Origin: Avena insularis
Lineage: Eukaryota; Streptophyta; Magnoliopsida; Poales; Poaceae
Direction of reading: 5' to 3'
DNA length: 64,000 nt
NCBI GenBank assembly: GCA_023614405.1
Contig: CM042686.1
Coordinates: 469,496,740-469,560,739, forward strand
A program made the translations under genes and the position numbers. Positions 1 through 12,540 of the stretch are shown one piece after another. A model generated the notes under the pieces. The model ran no database searches, was not told the origin of the DNA, and saw nothing but the letters and a program-made list of their open reading frames with translations. Numbering within the stretch: position 1 is the stretch's first letter; each line of letters opens with the position of its first letter.

Positions 1-1955
1 GGACCTAGTGCTCATACTGGCAGATCCGATGAACCATTTGTCTTTATCTTTATCTTTAGTTTTCCCTAGTTCTACGAAGTAAATGATTCTTTGGTCAAGA
101 CTCAGTAACGCTTATTTGTGTAAGACTAAGCTTTGCTTATTTGTGTAAGACTAAGTTAGGCCTAACTGCGTAATAATTAGTGAAGCCTAGCTTTTCTTTC
201 CACGCTCATAACAGCAGAATTCCAGCATAGAACAGACAAAGGTAATGTGCATACTAGGCATTTTTCTTAGGATAACAACCACTTCAAGTAAATGATACAT
301 GGTGTACGCATTTGAACGCATCACTAGAATGTGACACCTATTGATGATTGATGACATGGATCTAGCTTTTCTGCGCGTATTTGCATTAAATCGCTCATCG
401 ATTTGTTCACATATTTTTGGCAATGGCTGATGAACTCCACTCTCTTGATAACATTCTTCGTCAGCGAGCCCTTGTTGATGCAATGCAAAGTACAGAACAT
501 GGACTTCATCGTCATTCCATTTAGGTTCGTCATCACGGAGCTACTAATTTCAAATGAAAATCTAGTAAACAACATATGTGTACATTGTTAGAGTATGATA
601 TGGACACGGTACATACATGTTCTTTTATAATCACAAGAACAAAACTGGATGCATTTTCACCTCGTTGGCGTTGTGCCGAACTGGGTGGATGTGGCTTTGG
701 GGTTCAGAGAGGAAGGCGCCATGGCTGGTACGGGTGCGACCACGGTGAGGACAAGCTCGGATTCTGGAGGAGGACAACAGGACCGAGCATGGTCGGCATG
801 GTGACAGAACTCACCCGGGAATGCTGTCAATGCTGCAAGCCTACATGGCAGCCACGACGACAACGACATAACAGCGAAAACTGACAGGGGGGCCCAACTT
901 GACGGGCGTTAGCCTGCTATTTTGTATTGAAACATAAAGTTGAATTCATTCCAAAAAAGACCCTCTGAGTATTTGGCACGCCAACTTTGGGCAACGCGGC
1001 TGATTACAAGCAACTTGGGTACCGCGTTGCCTAGGCGCCTCAACTTTCAGGCCGCAAAATGATATTCTCCTCATACAGCTAGTGGTATTACGCCTGTCTA
1101 TTGAAAGATCGTCTCCTATAAGACCCGGGTCTATTGATAGATCCTCTCCTATGTCTGACACATGTTTTCTAAACATTTCTTTCGTCTGTTAATTAGCCTT
1201 TTTTCTAGCGGTTATGCATCGAGGTCTGTCTATCATGTAGAGATTATATACCGGTTCTTGTAGGATTTTTTCTCGTGATTTAGCCCGCCCTACAACGACA
1301 CTACTCCGACGAAAACAAGTCCTCTAAGCGGAAAAGTAACACGTGCCCGAGCCAAAACTCTCCATGATAACTAAAATCATTGTATCGTCACGTGACTTTC
1401 ATACTACCTTGGATATACTACTAGCGGACAAAAAGTATATATTAATATCGCGTAGATACCAATTACATCCAATCTCTGCAACAACGCATTGCCCTAGCAG
1501 CATTACGGATGCACACCGCCAAAAAAGAAGGAAAAATTAAAAAAAAGTTCCACTATAGAGATCTATTCTTGGAAACAGCAGTACTGACACCACCAAGATA
1601 GTACCAGAAGTCCAACTTCTCCAAAAGTGATGCCTCTAAGAAGGGAAACAGTGCACAAACATTGTCATCACCCGATCTACATAATAGGTTTCACCCTGAA
1701 GAAAACTTCTCGCTCTCAAAACAATGCCTTTAGCAAGGACATTGCTAGGCACAACCAATTAATGCTAGACCTTGGATTTTCATCCTGAAAGGTAAGACTA
1801 TGGACTTATCATGTGCATTCGCCCCCACTTGCATGCCACTGCTCCAAGTTATGAATCACCAAGTCAATTCCTCATCATCCACTAGACTCAAACCACCATT
1901 GCTAGTCCTTGGATCTCGGCTTCCATGATATTCTCTGCTAGCACCATGAAACGAG
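1..1955. other. Unclassified AT-rich flank left of element A
   Basis: No coding region can be supported here. Frames of 60-100 codons exist, but none resembles a known family and they overlap on both strands. Positions 1561-1955 read like a dispersed grass repeat or an untranslated gene fragment, and they continue at 8580 on the far side of element A, so one older unit was split by that insertion. Small structures are a 21-bp direct repeat (110-130 and 135-155), a 14-bp perfect palindrome (154-167) and an imperfect 25-bp direct repeat at 34-bp spacing (1095-1119 and 1129-1153). I cannot assign an origin. Confidence 0.4.
110..155. repeat. 21-bp direct repeat, two copies
   Basis: Two identical 21-bp units (110-130 and 135-155) are separated by 4 bp and followed by the palindrome AGTTAGGCCTAACT at 154-167. 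Function is unknown. It may be a local duplication in an old repeat. Confidence 0.6.
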
Positions 1956-1960
1956 AACAT
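1956..1960. repeat. Target-site duplication AACAT of element A (left copy)
   Basis: AACAT lies directly before the first base of the left LTR and again at 8575-8579 directly after the right LTR. A 5-bp duplication is typical of integrase-mediated LTR-retrotransposon insertion and fixes both element ends. Confidence 0.95.
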
Positions 1961-3381
1961 TGATGTCTATGCACTTCTATTCTTGTAGACAGTTGTTGGG
2001 CCTCCAAGTGCATAGGTTTGTAGAACAACAGCAAGTTTTCCCTTAAGTGGATCACCCAAGGTTTATCGAACTCAGGGAGGAAGTGGTCAAAGGTATTCCC
2101 TCTCAAGCAATCCTGCAATCAAGATACAAGAAGTCTCTTGTGTCCCCAACACACCCAATACACTTGTCAGGTGTATAGGTGCACTAGTTCGGCGAAGAGA
2201 TAGTAAAATACGAGTGGTATAGATAATTATAAATGGTAACAGTGATAGAAGAAGGCTTGATTGCGTGGAAAAGACTAAAGTAAAACTGAAATAAAGATGG
2301 AAGCAAGAAAACATGTAACAAATCTAATAGCAAACGGTGTTTCAGTGCTTAGAAACAAGGCCTAGGGATCATACTTTCACTAGTGAACACTCTCATATAA
2401 ATATATTGTTCTTTATGATACTACGCTAAACTACTCTCCGGTTGGACACTCTAATCCATGGTAGGGCTATAACAGCACACCTCAAAGTAAGCCTTTCCCA
2501 TCTAGATAACCCCACACTATCACCTTGAGCTCTAGATAGGTCCAACAAACACCACAATTTCATAGACATCCAACTCCAAATATAACTCATAACAAGTATT
2601 TGTAATCTCTAGCCTAAGTGCCACCATGGTGTGCACGCTGTCACTTTCACACACATGGGGAGAGCAGAGATCTATTAAAGCACTTGAGTAGCAAGGTAGA
2701 TCTACAGATTACAAGCTCATGATCTCAATAAGATCATGCATAGAGAGAGAGAGAGAGATGAACACATAGCTACCGGTAGAACCCTTAGCCTCGAGAGAGA
2801 ACTACTCCCTCCTCATCATGGGAATCAGCAATGGTGATGGAGATGGTGGTGGAGATCGATGGAGATAGCTCCGGGGGCACTTCCCCGTCCTGGTAGGGTG
2901 CCGGAACAGAGACTTTCTGTCCCCCAAATCTCCCCTTCGGTGGCGGCGGCGCTGCGGAACTTTCCGTGGCTGGAGGCTTGACTATTTAGGGTTTCTGCCT
3001 CGGGAGGAATATATAGGCGAAAGAGGCAAGGTCGGTGGCCGGCCAGGGGGCCCACACCATGCCCTGGCGTGGCCTGGGCTGGCCCACGCCAAGGGGGGTG
3101 TGGCCACCCTGTTGCCCCTCTTCGACTCTCCTTCTGGCTCCGTGAGTCTTCCGGGAAAATAGTAACTTTGGCTTTTGTCCCGTCCAATTCCGAGAATATT
3201 CATTTTCTGACTTCTTGAACCAAAAACAGCAGAAAACAGGCAACTGGCACTTTGGCATCTTGTTAATAGGTTAGTCCAAGAAATCATATGAAAAGTACTC
3301 CAAAGTTGGAACAAAACACAAGAAACTAGATAAAACCAATCATGGAACATCAAAAATTATAGATACATTTGCAATGTATCA
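1961..3381 (-). repeat. 3' LTR of element A
   Basis: On the minus strand it begins TGATACATTGCAAATGTATC and ends GTAGACATCA. It matches the right LTR at 7158-8574 along its length with scattered substitutions. An AG microsatellite lies near 2741-2758, and a TATA-like CCTATAT on the minus strand near 3010 marks the likely core promoter. Confidence 0.95.
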
Positions 3382-3398
3382 ACATCCCCAAGCTTAAC
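3382..3398 (-). other. Polypurine tract of element A
   Basis: The minus strand reads GTTAAGCTTGGGGATGT immediately before the LTR's TGATAC. This is the expected place for the plus-strand primer. The same sequence adjoins the 3' LTR of B, C, D and F with at most one change. Confidence 0.85.
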
Positions 3399-6133
3399 TC
3401 CTCGCCCCTCGGTAGGTAAGTGATAAAAAGAAAGAATAATTTTTGAGGTGACATGCACCATCAACGACTTAATCAAAGTATTTGTAAAACATTCAAAGCT
3501 GGGATCATAGTACTTCAATCATAACATGAAAGACAAAGTTCTAGCAATAAGACAAAGAAACTATGATGCAACATGAAAAGGCACAAACAAAAGATTCATG
3601 AATAACAATGCTTTGCAAGACGTTTGTTTGTTTCACATAAAGAAAACATAGCATAATGGCATTCAGCTTGTCCCTCATAGAGTAGCAAATATAAATGCAT
3701 AGGACACCTTCAAAGTTCATCAGAGTGACTAGATACAAATAGTTTAAAACAAGCAATATCAAGTTATGCATCAATTAACAAGTCTTGGGACAATGCACAT
3801 AGAACTAAGAATGGCCACTATGCTCTCAAAGTAAGTGCATAAAGATGGAAGGTGGAGACTCAATATAATGGTGGAAGAAAGGCCTTCATAGAAGGAAGTA
3901 GGGATTCAAGTTTCATAAAGAGCTTCCAAAATTATGGTACTTTTTAGCTTTCAGCTCTCGTTGCCCCTATCATAAGCATCTTGAAGTGATTAAGGTTAAA
4001 GTGAACCAACTATGGTGTATATGCTTGACAAAGTATAAGTTAGAAATCTCATGTCCCTTGAATACGAGGGCCGCTCCTCATGCTACTCAAGTTTAGTCAC
4101 CGATAAGTTCTTGTCATCGTAAGTACATGTGTATCATAGAGAACCGCCAACGGGGTACCCCTTCCCGATGTTACGGAAGAATCCCCATATCAAAATGACA
4201 AGGCAAGCAAACAACGAGCATGTCAGTAATCTTCTTATTTACCATGGGAATATGGTGCTTTTTTCTCTCTTTCCTCTTTTCATAATCTCTTTTTTTCTCT
4301 TTTATCTTTTTTCTCAATATAGGACTCTTTTTCTATAAGAAGAATGCTTCATAGACAACTCCTTATGGTTATGCGGCAGGTTTCCATTATGTCATCATGG
4401 ATTAGACCAGCGGCCCAGGCGTTTCTCTAACACATATACATAACTCCATGGACTTACAAGCTCCCCTTTCATATCACACCGACGACATCCATATACAAAA
4501 GAGCATGATATCAACTAGGTATAAGTACCAAGTGCAATGTTGAAAGCGTTCCCCATGAAAGCATGGTTCAATTAATCCCCAACAAATAAGTGCAAGCATA
4601 TACAACATAGACGACACAATGGTTCAAGTTTATTAAGGGCAAGAAAAGTAAAGTGTGCCAACAAGTTCGTGAGAGCTTTAATCACTAGTTTTCTCATATC
4701 AAGTTTAATTTGGAAGGTAAACAAAAACATGAATATACTTGGAATAGCATATGCTAGTAGGTAGGTATGGTGGAATCTTTGGAATAACTTGGTTTAGGGA
4801 GTTGGATGCATGAGTGGAACTCATACTTGGCTGTGGAGGCTAGCAAAAGACTGGGAGCGACAAACTAAGAGAGCAATAATGGGCATAATCATGCAGAGCG
4901 ACAAAACATCATTGAACAAAGAATAAAGTGATACTACAAGTTGAAAACTAAAGGATCATAAAGGCTATGGTGACTTGAGATAGTCATAACATGGTGCGAG
5001 CATGCGCCAAGTCAACCCAAATAAAGCATCAAAGGAGAATACCACTATACTATGCTTTAATATGCTAAAACAACGCATGATTCATCCAAGGCACATTAGG
5101 AAATCTCAATTGTTTATAACAAGTCATGCTACAGCAAAGAATACTAAGAATAAAGCCAAAACAATATCAAGCATGGCATGACAAAGCATAGGCCACAGTC
5201 AAAAATAAGCTCTCTTTAACACTTAAGCATGAACTTTCCCACTCTTTTCCAAACCAAACCAAACTATTTGAAAACCAATGTATGAAAGAGGGGGTCCAAC
5301 CAATTTATTCAGCAAACTAAAAAAAATAAGCAAACGAAAAACCAAAACGAAAACAAAAAAGAAGACGCTCGAAGAACAACACAACTGTGCATGAAACAAT
5401 AAAAATGAAGCGTTTGGAAGAAACCTGGAATTTTTATTGATGAAGAAGGGGATTCCTTGGGCATACCCAAGCTTTGACGCTTGTACTTCTTGGTCATTTC
5501 TTGGGGTGACACACGTGGCATCCCCAATCTTGAGCTTTAGTCCATCCTTCATCTCATTACTCATTCCTTCTATACACCTGAAATTTTTCCTTCATACAAA
5601 ACTTCACATAATCTTTATTAGCAACATTATAGCACTCAAGATAATAGGTCTTAAGGTTCAGTTCTAACACCAATAAACTTCCATTAAAACACTAGCTACT
5701 GTAGCTCTTCCCTCAAAAATCTCAATTCCCCAAAAGAACTCAAAAAGGAACCAACAAGAAGCAAATGCAAATAATGGCAGAAATCTGTCAAAACAGACCA
5801 GCAGGTAAAGACGAATTTTTTCGAAGACCTTCTCTTGCTCAAATAAAAAAAGTGTTGAACTAACAAAAGTTAGATAACAACCTGGGGCAGAAGCAAAAAA
5901 ATTCATGCCTTAAAAGGACGTTCAGATATTTTACACGAATTTTTACGGTGAAGCGCAGAAATCTGTTTCGGGACAGCAACTTTCTCAATCATTACTTCTC
6001 TCTCATTAGAGGTTACTCTTGGCACAAAAAGAAAATAAAAAGGATAAGGAGCGGTTATTACTGAAGTAATAACTTCCAAGACTCATCTAAAACTTTTGGG
6101 TTATCTCCTAATAAGTACTTTTCTTTAACGCCT
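3399..6133 (-). other. 3' untranslated module of element A
   Basis: This 2.7-kb stretch is shared at sequence level with B, C, D and F. It contains a purine-rich tract (minus strand, about 4258-4335), a short hydrophobic-ended frame (minus, 5223-5564) and a palindrome around 5438-5462 that carries two mismatches in this copy. Close to the ORF end lies the conserved motif GGGAGATAACCC (near 6105). No long coding region is present. Confidence 0.7.
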
Positions 6134-6936
6134 TTAAGTTAGGCATGATAGTTTGAGAATATGCTCACATAATAAATATGAATTGAAGTAAAAGAGAGCA
6201 TCAAGAAGCAAATTCAAAGCACATTTAAGTCTAACCCACTTCCTATGCATAGGAATCTTGTAAAGAAACAAGTCATGAAAGCACAAAGCAACAAGCATAG
6301 GAAAGCAAAACAAGTGCAACTTCAAAATTTTCAACATAAAGAGGGGAACTTAATATTATTGAGATACATAAAACCATATTTCCCTCTCTCATCATAACTT
6401 TCAGTAGCATCATGAACAAAATTAACAATATAAATATAACAAGAAACATTCTTATCATGAGCTACATGCATAAAAGAATTAATACTCCCCACATAAACAT
6501 AGTCATTCTTATTGATTGTAGTGGGAGCAAATTCAACAAAATAGCTATCATTATTATTTTCATCACCATAATCATCAAATATAGGAGGCATATTGTAATC
6601 ATAATTAATTTTCTCCTCAATAGTAGGTGGACTGAAAATATCATATTCATCGTTTTAATCATCATATATTGGAGGTTTGGTATCATCATAAGTAACAGAA
6701 TAGCTATCTTCCAAAGCTGGGGAACTAAAAAGATCATTTTCATAAAAACTAGCTTCCCGAAGCTTAGACTTTTCCACAGCATTTGCAATAATGGTGTCCA
6801 AAGAATCCATACTAACAACATTGCTATTATCATGCAAATAAAGTTCCATAGGTTTTTTAATTTTCTCTTCGAACACTTCATGTCCTAACTCAAGATAAAT
6901 ACTATAAAGCTCTCTAATTTTGTTGTTGTTTTCCAT
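6134..6936 (-). pseudogene. Acidic ORF in gag position of element A (broken copy)
   Basis: It begins MENNNKIRELYSIYLELGHE at 6936 and has counterparts in B (33635-34438) and D (58166-58953). The first 60 residues are mixed-charge and probably helical. They are followed by an acidic, Tyr-rich part with repeats of the form PPI(Y/F)DDY(N/G)DE, and then a hydrophobic C-terminal part rich in Leu, Phe and Cys. This copy has a TAA nonsense codon at 6655-6657, where B and D have a Tyr codon, and a one-base frameshift near 6340, just before the hydrophobic part. I recognise no catalytic motif, zinc knuckle or protease signature. It occupies the place of gag between the PBS and the 3' module. Function is unknown. 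Confidence 0.7.
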
Positions 6937-7043
6937 TAAGCCTAACTAGTGAAAACAAGAAACAAAAAAACAAAATTGCAGAATATAAAGGAAATAACTT
7001 CGAGCACTCACACTGGAGGATGTGAGTACCTTTTACCTTACCT

Positions 7044-7060
7044 CCCCGGCAACGGATCCA
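7044..7060 (-). other. Distal primer binding site copy, element A
   Basis: It resembles the complement of the tRNA-Asp 3' end (TGGCGCCGTTGCCGGGG) with two mismatches. It lies about 97 bp inside the element relative to the LTR edge and is part of a duplicated leader segment, also seen in element D. Confidence 0.7.
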
Positions 7061-7130
7061 GAAAATAGGCGTTTGCCGTGGGAGGTTCTTCTTCTTTAAT
7101 CCTCCGGTGTGAATACCTTTTACCTTACCT

Positions 7131-7147
7131 CCCCGATGACGGCGCTA
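7131..7147 (-). other. Proximal primer binding site copy, element A
   Basis: This is the LTR-proximal tRNA-Asp-type site, 10 nt from the LTR end. It carries several mismatches to tRNA-Asp. One of them (T for C before the final CGGGG) is shared with the proximal copy in element D. Confidence 0.7.
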
Positions 7148-7157
7148 GAAAATAGCT

Positions 7158-8574
7158 TGATGTCTACGCACTTCTATTCTTGTAGACAGTTCTTGGGCCT
7201 CCAAGTGCAGAGGTTTGTAGAATAGCAGCAAGTTTTCCCTTAAGTGGATAACCCAAGATTTATCGAACTCAGGGAGGAAGTGGTCAAAGGTATTCCCTCT
7301 CAAGCAATCCTGCAATCAAGATACGAGAAGTCTCTTGTGTCCCCAACACACCCAATACACTTGTCAGGTGTATAGGTGCACTAGTTCGGTGAAGAGATAG
7401 TGAAATACGAGTGGTATAGATAATTATAAGTGGTAACGGTGATAGAAGATGGCTTGATGGCGTGGAAAAGACTAGAGTAAAACTGAAATAAAGATGGAAG
7501 CAAGCAAACATGTAACAGATCTAATAGCAAACGGTGTTTCAGTGCTTAGAAACAAGGCCTAGGGATCATACTTTCACTAGTGAACACTCTCATATAAATA
7601 TATTGTTCTTTATGATACTACGCTAAACTACTCTCCGGTTGGACACTCTAATGCATGGTAGGGCTATAACCGCATACCTCAAAGTAAGCCTTTCCCATCT
7701 AGATAACCCCACACTGTCACCTTGAGCTCTAGATAGGTCCAACAAACACCACAATTTCATAAAGACATCCAACTCCAAATATAACTCATAACAAGTATTT
7801 GTAATCTCTAGCCTAAGTGCCACCATGGTGTGTACGTTGTCACTTTCACACACATGGGGAGAGTAGAGATATATTAAAGCACTTGAGTAGCAAGGTAGAT
7901 CTACAGATTACAAGCTCATGATCTCAATAAGATCATGCATAGAGAGAGATGAACACATAGCTACCGGTAGAACCCTTAGCCTCGAGAGAGAATTACTCCC
8001 TCCTCATCATGGGAATCAACAATGGTGATGGAGATGGTGGTGGAGATCGATGGAGATGGCTCCGAGGGCACTTCCTCGTCCCGGCAGGGTGCCGGAACAG
8101 AGACTTTCTGTCCTCCGAACCTCTCCTTCGGTGGCGGCGGCACTGTGGAACTTTTCGTGGTTGGAGGCTTGGCTATTTAGGGTATCTGCCTCGGGAGGAA
8201 TATATAGGCGAAAGCGGCAAGGTCGGTGGCCGGCTAGGGGGCCCACACCATGCCCTGGCGTGGCCTGGGCTAGCCCGCGCCAAGGGGGGGTGTGGCCACC
8301 CTGTGGCCTCTCTCCGACTCTCCTTCTGGCTCCGTGAGTCTTCTGGGAAAATAGTAACTTTGGCTTTTGTCCCGTCCAATTCCGAGAATATTCATTTTCT
8401 GACTTCGTGGAACCAAAAACAGCAGAAAACAGGCAACTGGCACTATGGCATCTTGTTAATAGGTTAGTCCAAGAAATCATATGAAAAGTACTCCAAAGTT
8501 GGAACAAAACACAAGAAAGTAGATAAAACCAAGCATGGAACATCAAAAATTATAGATACATTTGCAATGTATCA
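7158..8574 (-). repeat. 5' LTR of element A
   Basis: Right-hand LTR, 1417 bp, with the same termini as the left copy. It carries the promoter that would drive the internal ORF. A TATA-like element lies near 8200 (minus strand CCTATATATTC), downstream of GC-rich inverted repeats. Confidence 0.95.
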
Positions 8575-8579
8575 AACAT

Positions 8580-9151
8580 CCACATGATATTAATAGCCAG
8601 CAGAGCTTCAAAGCACTCCCTTTGAAACCAAATGGTCAGAGTAAAACATGGGTGCGCATGACCGAATACCTTCCAAACATTCTGGAACGCACCACTTCAG
8701 CCAGATCAATGGAGACATGTTTTCGGCAGATCTTCATCATGGCAGAAACCAGGACAACCACCTTTATATAGGTCGAGCAAGTAGAGGAGATGACTTCCCA
8801 AATCGTCGTTGCAGATCATCCAGAATGGCCAAGCCACCACCAGATCAACCGCATGACAACCTATCTGAGCCCCAAAGCACCATGCATCCATGTGGACTAG
8901 ATCCCCGCTGATTGGCATCAACAGGTTGCCACCATCCCTCGTCGTCACTCTGCTAGGGGTGACCAGACCGGCAAGTTGGTTGCACCGCCCGAAGCCCATT
9001 CGAGCCGCCCAAAGACAACGGGCCTAGGCAGGTACCCTATACCCGCGGCTCGCCACCTCCGCCCGCATCAGAATGATCCAAGGCAGATGCAACTTCCGCC
9101 GCCTAGACGGGTTCGCCACCCCGACCAATGCCCACGACCCGCCCCTCCTAT
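8580..9151. other. Unclassified segment continuing the 1561-1955 unit
   Basis: After the AACAT duplication the older sequence resumes. It is moderately GC-rich with short frames on both strands and no recognisable domain. It resembles, from memory only, dispersed grass repeat or untranslated exon-like sequence. It ends where the Angela-like LTR begins. Confidence 0.35.
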
Positions 9152-10788
9152 TGGGTTCGCAGCATAGAAAACAAAAAAAATTCCTACGATGAGAACTACT
9201 AAGCACCAAGATCTATCTACTAGATACAATCTACAGGTGGATATACATCCATAGAGAACATACCCTTGTAGATCGACAAAGTGTAACGAGGTTGAACTCG
9301 TGGATGATGTAGTTGAACGCTTGCCGATCTCAGGATCGAGAAGAAGTCCAGTGACAAAACTCAGCAGCACATCCGTGATCGCACACACGTTCATGCCACT
9401 GAACAACCTCCACCTCCTCGCTCCAGCGATGCAGTAGAAGTAGAAACTCCTTCCAGACGAAATGCCACCGGGAACATGTATCTCGCTAATCTAAGTCCAT
9501 GGGGAAATAATTCTAGAGGGGGAGAGAGATCCTTCATGAGGAGGTGTTAGTGAGAAGGAGTGAGAGGGGGCCTCTTATAGGGGAGGGGCATCCCCTCCCA
9601 TGGCCGGCGGCCAAGAAGGATCCATCTCTTGCCATTCATGTGGCTGGAGCTCCCACCCACATAAACATCCTCCACTAAAAAATCCCACTCACATGAATTA
9701 AATTTCCACCAAATTTAATGCAACTCTCATTTAATAAAACTCTTTCATTTATTTTATTCAGAATTTTGTAAATTACTTTAATTAACAAACATTCACATAA
9801 AACCCCCTGCAATAATTCAATATCACATGCAGAACCAATTTTAGCAATTTCACCCGGAACAATTCCGGTATCCATTGAAATAATTCTAGCGCTTTGAAAT
9901 TCTTTCGTATAAAACATATTTGCTCCAAATGGTGTTGGTATCACTTAAGTATGTCACCCTACGGTTCGCGAATAATGCAGACATGATCGAGACCATTCTT
10001 GGATCAATAATCAGAAGCAGAACCTGGAGATCCATACTGACTCCCATACATTCAACGGTAACTTCTTGTGATCGTGATAACCTTTAATGCTAGTAACTAA
10101 ATCCCTTTGTCTTGCAATATATTACATTTCCGAGATTCGATCATCGGTATCTCAATACCTAGTTTGATCTCGTTGCCGACATGCACTCTTTTCTCGTTCC
10201 TGTGATATAACATTCTAGTGATCATATCACTTGCTTGCAAGCTATCTCAATGTGATATCACCGAGAGGGCCCAAAGTATATCTATCCATCATCGGGATGG
10301 ACAAACCCACTCTCGATCCATGAGCCTCTACATAAAACCTTCGTAGCATTGAACCCACCTTTAGCGTCACCCTTTCACGGTGTGATATTTGATGTTATGA
10401 AAGTACTCTTCCGATGTTAGCAACTAACATGATCTCATGGTTTAAGGATTAGGGTTGCTCTATATGATGTTATAGCAATGTAAACATAATGACTTTGATA
10501 TATTACTATACTTCGGATGAATGTTCATCACATCATTCCACCAATGTTGTGACCTCGTTATTAACAACATCCAATGTCCATGATCAGGTAACGTTGATCA
10601 TCTTGTTAATCAACGAGCTAGTTTATAAGAGAGGCATAACTAGGGACTTTCTATTTGTTTATTAAACACACATGTATTAACGTTTCCAAATTAATACAAT
10701 TATAGCATGCAAAACAAACATCTACCATATACTTGGAATATATATATAATAACAACTTTATTATTGCCTCTCGGGCATATTCCCTTCA
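9152..10788 (-). mobile_element. Lone Angela/BARE-like Copia LTR
   Basis: On the minus strand it begins TGAAGGGAATATGCCCGAGA, close to the TGTTGGAATATGCCCTAGAGGCAATAAT start remembered for Angela/BARE LTRs. It ends in a T-rich stretch followed by GCGAACCCA, like the known ...CTACGTTCCCCAACA end. A second, truncated copy lies at about 46530-47309. No Copia PBS (TGGTATCAGAGC type) or coding sequence adjoins it. The flanking 5-mers (CCTAT, CAGCC) do not match, so it is either an old solo LTR with a decayed target site or a truncated element. The left edge is less certain than the right. Confidence 0.75.
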
Positions 10789-12540
10789 CAGCCGGTGCCT
10801 CCCCAGTCGCCCCTTTGAAGGAGTTGCCATACCCTCCACCCCAGTACCTTAGGCACTAGGGGCCACCGCCGGCTGCAGCGGAGGAGGCGGGGACCGCTCG
10901 AGGGAGTTGTAGCTGGTGGCATGGGATCGCTCCAAGCTAATTGACGCGGATAGTTCATACCAATACACTTTGCATCATCAGTTATGAACCCCAAGGAGTA
11001 TGACAAGTGGGATTCACAAGTCGATATGGGGCCGAAACCAAGGAGAACCAGATGAGTAGGTGCCAGCTCCAGTCAGACTGGCTCCTGCACTGACACGCCC
11101 GACCCATGATCCAGTCTACCAACCCGAGCACCGAACCATCCGAAGCCCACACTGAAGAGGCCCTCAATTCGGTGCGAGTCCCCCATATCGATATAAAAAC
11201 CAAGTCTATAACAAATGACATACAAAACGAATCTGTTTGACCCGGCACCTAGCCTGTTCTACATTGACCCATCCGGTCTAGGAACTGGTCATATCGACTT
11301 AAGACTGAAACATCCTACCTGTGTGCAAATTTGGGTTTGATACCTTGAAATCTTTACTTTCCTCTACCTACCACTTCATCCCTTGCACTATAAATATCCC
11401 TAGTTGGCTCGGCTCTAGGGTTAGATATGAATTGAATTAAAGTGGATTTGACTCTTATTTCCAAAGGGGGTCTCTACCCTCTCCTAAGATTTAATCTGGG
11501 AGTTGTACAAGCAGTGGCAGAGTGGGAAACTGAGAAAGGGAGGTACTAACTAATTGCAATCAAAATAAAACTACAAGTTTGCAACCAAATTTCACCATAG
11601 TATAAATACATTTCTATATTAGACACAAACCTGAATAGCTAAATAGTAATTGATGAATGAAAAACTCCTGTTATTGGTTTTCGAAGCACCAGATCAAAAC
11701 AATATCATCCATATTAAGTTCAATGTGAGCTTTGTTTTCTTCGCTTAACTCTTACTAGAGGCATCTACTTTAGTATAAAATATATCCATCCTAGAAATTG
11801 ACAGAACTATTTAAACAATTTAGTTAGAATAGAATAAATCAAGTAAAATTTACTATTTTTTATCCATTCAAGATTTTAGGGGATAAAAATTTCACCTTGC
11901 TACTTTAGTAGACTACTAGGAGTAAACAATGAATAGATCAGGGAAAAAATGTTGATGCATATTGGTGAATGGAGGCCGAACGGAGAAGCGGATCATGGAT
12001 AATTGAAAAGTAATTGCCGCCTTGGTGGTCTGCCGCTGCATGCTAGAATGTTGCCAAGGCGATGGCTGACGGGAAACTAGGGAACGGGAGTCTAGGGAGA
12101 TGGCGTCGAGGAGGGAAATAGAGATGAACCGCCCACTTCTCCTTAGAGTATCTCCACCGGCGCTTCCCATCCTCAAAGGACCTTTGGGTACCGGTCTAAA
12201 TTTTGGCTTACGCCGGCATGTCCCAAAACCGTCGGCTAGTTTTAGAGTCCAATTGAATAGTCGACACGCCCACACTAATCCCTGCGTGCAAGGGCTACAT
12301 CAGGAGCACCGACACTCCACACCACGTTGGATTTCGGCCGTGAACCCTGCCTAGAAGCCACACAACCGAAATCCCTACCCTTTCACTCAATTTTCAATCC
12401 CATTTCCCCCAAATTTTCATCCATACCGCTTCTAATCCTTCCTCTGCCCGCCACTCCACCTTCTTTATCGCTATTCCATTGCCCACCCCTCCAACTCTCC
12501 TACAGCTCGTCGTCCCTCCTCCCTCCCACTCGCCACTAGC
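10789..12540. other. Unclassified intergenic sequence
   Basis: No supported gene. A TATA-like CTATAAATATCCC (about 11389-11402) followed by a CGGCTCTAGGGTT stretch looks like a promoter or LTR U3-R junction of an old repeat. Around 12145 the plus strand reads like the start of a small-genome-repeat terminus (stretch beginning GAGTATCTCCACCGG) seen near grass DNA transposons. Neither can be delimited. From 12360 the sequence is pyrimidine-rich leader-like DNA ahead of the broken frame at 12541. Confidence 0.35.

Larger units (their letters stand above)
1961..8574 (-). mobile_element. Element A: full-length non-autonomous LTR retrotransposon (Sabrina/WHAM-like, Athila-clade gypsy)
   Basis: The structure is complete: LTRs of 1421 bp (1961-3381) and 1417 bp (7158-8574), a perfect AACAT duplication, a PPT beside the left LTR and tRNA-Asp-type primer sites beside the right LTR, so it runs on the minus strand. 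The 3.8-kb interior encodes no reverse transcriptase, RNase H or integrase. Its only coding module is a broken copy of the acidic ORF shared with elements B and D (6134-6936). The interior between that ORF and the PPT is the 3' untranslated module common to A, B, C, D and F. Assignment to the Athila side of gypsy rests on the tRNA-Asp PBS, the PPT and the 3' module shared with gag-bearing element C. The family name is from memory. Confidence 0.93.

Noticed and set aside
423..524. 34-codon frame MADELHSLDNILRQRALVDA
   Set aside because: Looks protein-like but is short, unmatched and closes at once; no upstream promoter or downstream exon could be supported.
2741..2758. AG microsatellite
   Set aside because: Ordinary simple repeat inside an LTR; length differs among LTR copies, no further meaning seen.
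6412..6888. 158-codon Ile-rich frame opposite the acidic ORF in A (also 58301-58639 and 33959-34390)
   Set aside because: Antisense shadow of the Asp/Tyr/Asn-rich ORF; Ile richness reflects GAT/AAT codons read in reverse.
8009..8467. Long frames on both strands in the LTR of element A (also 2825-3353, 22352-22933, 61743-62294)
   Set aside because: They lie in U3/U5 sequence of LTRs and recur wherever the LTR does; GC-rich hairpin DNA keeps several frames open by chance.
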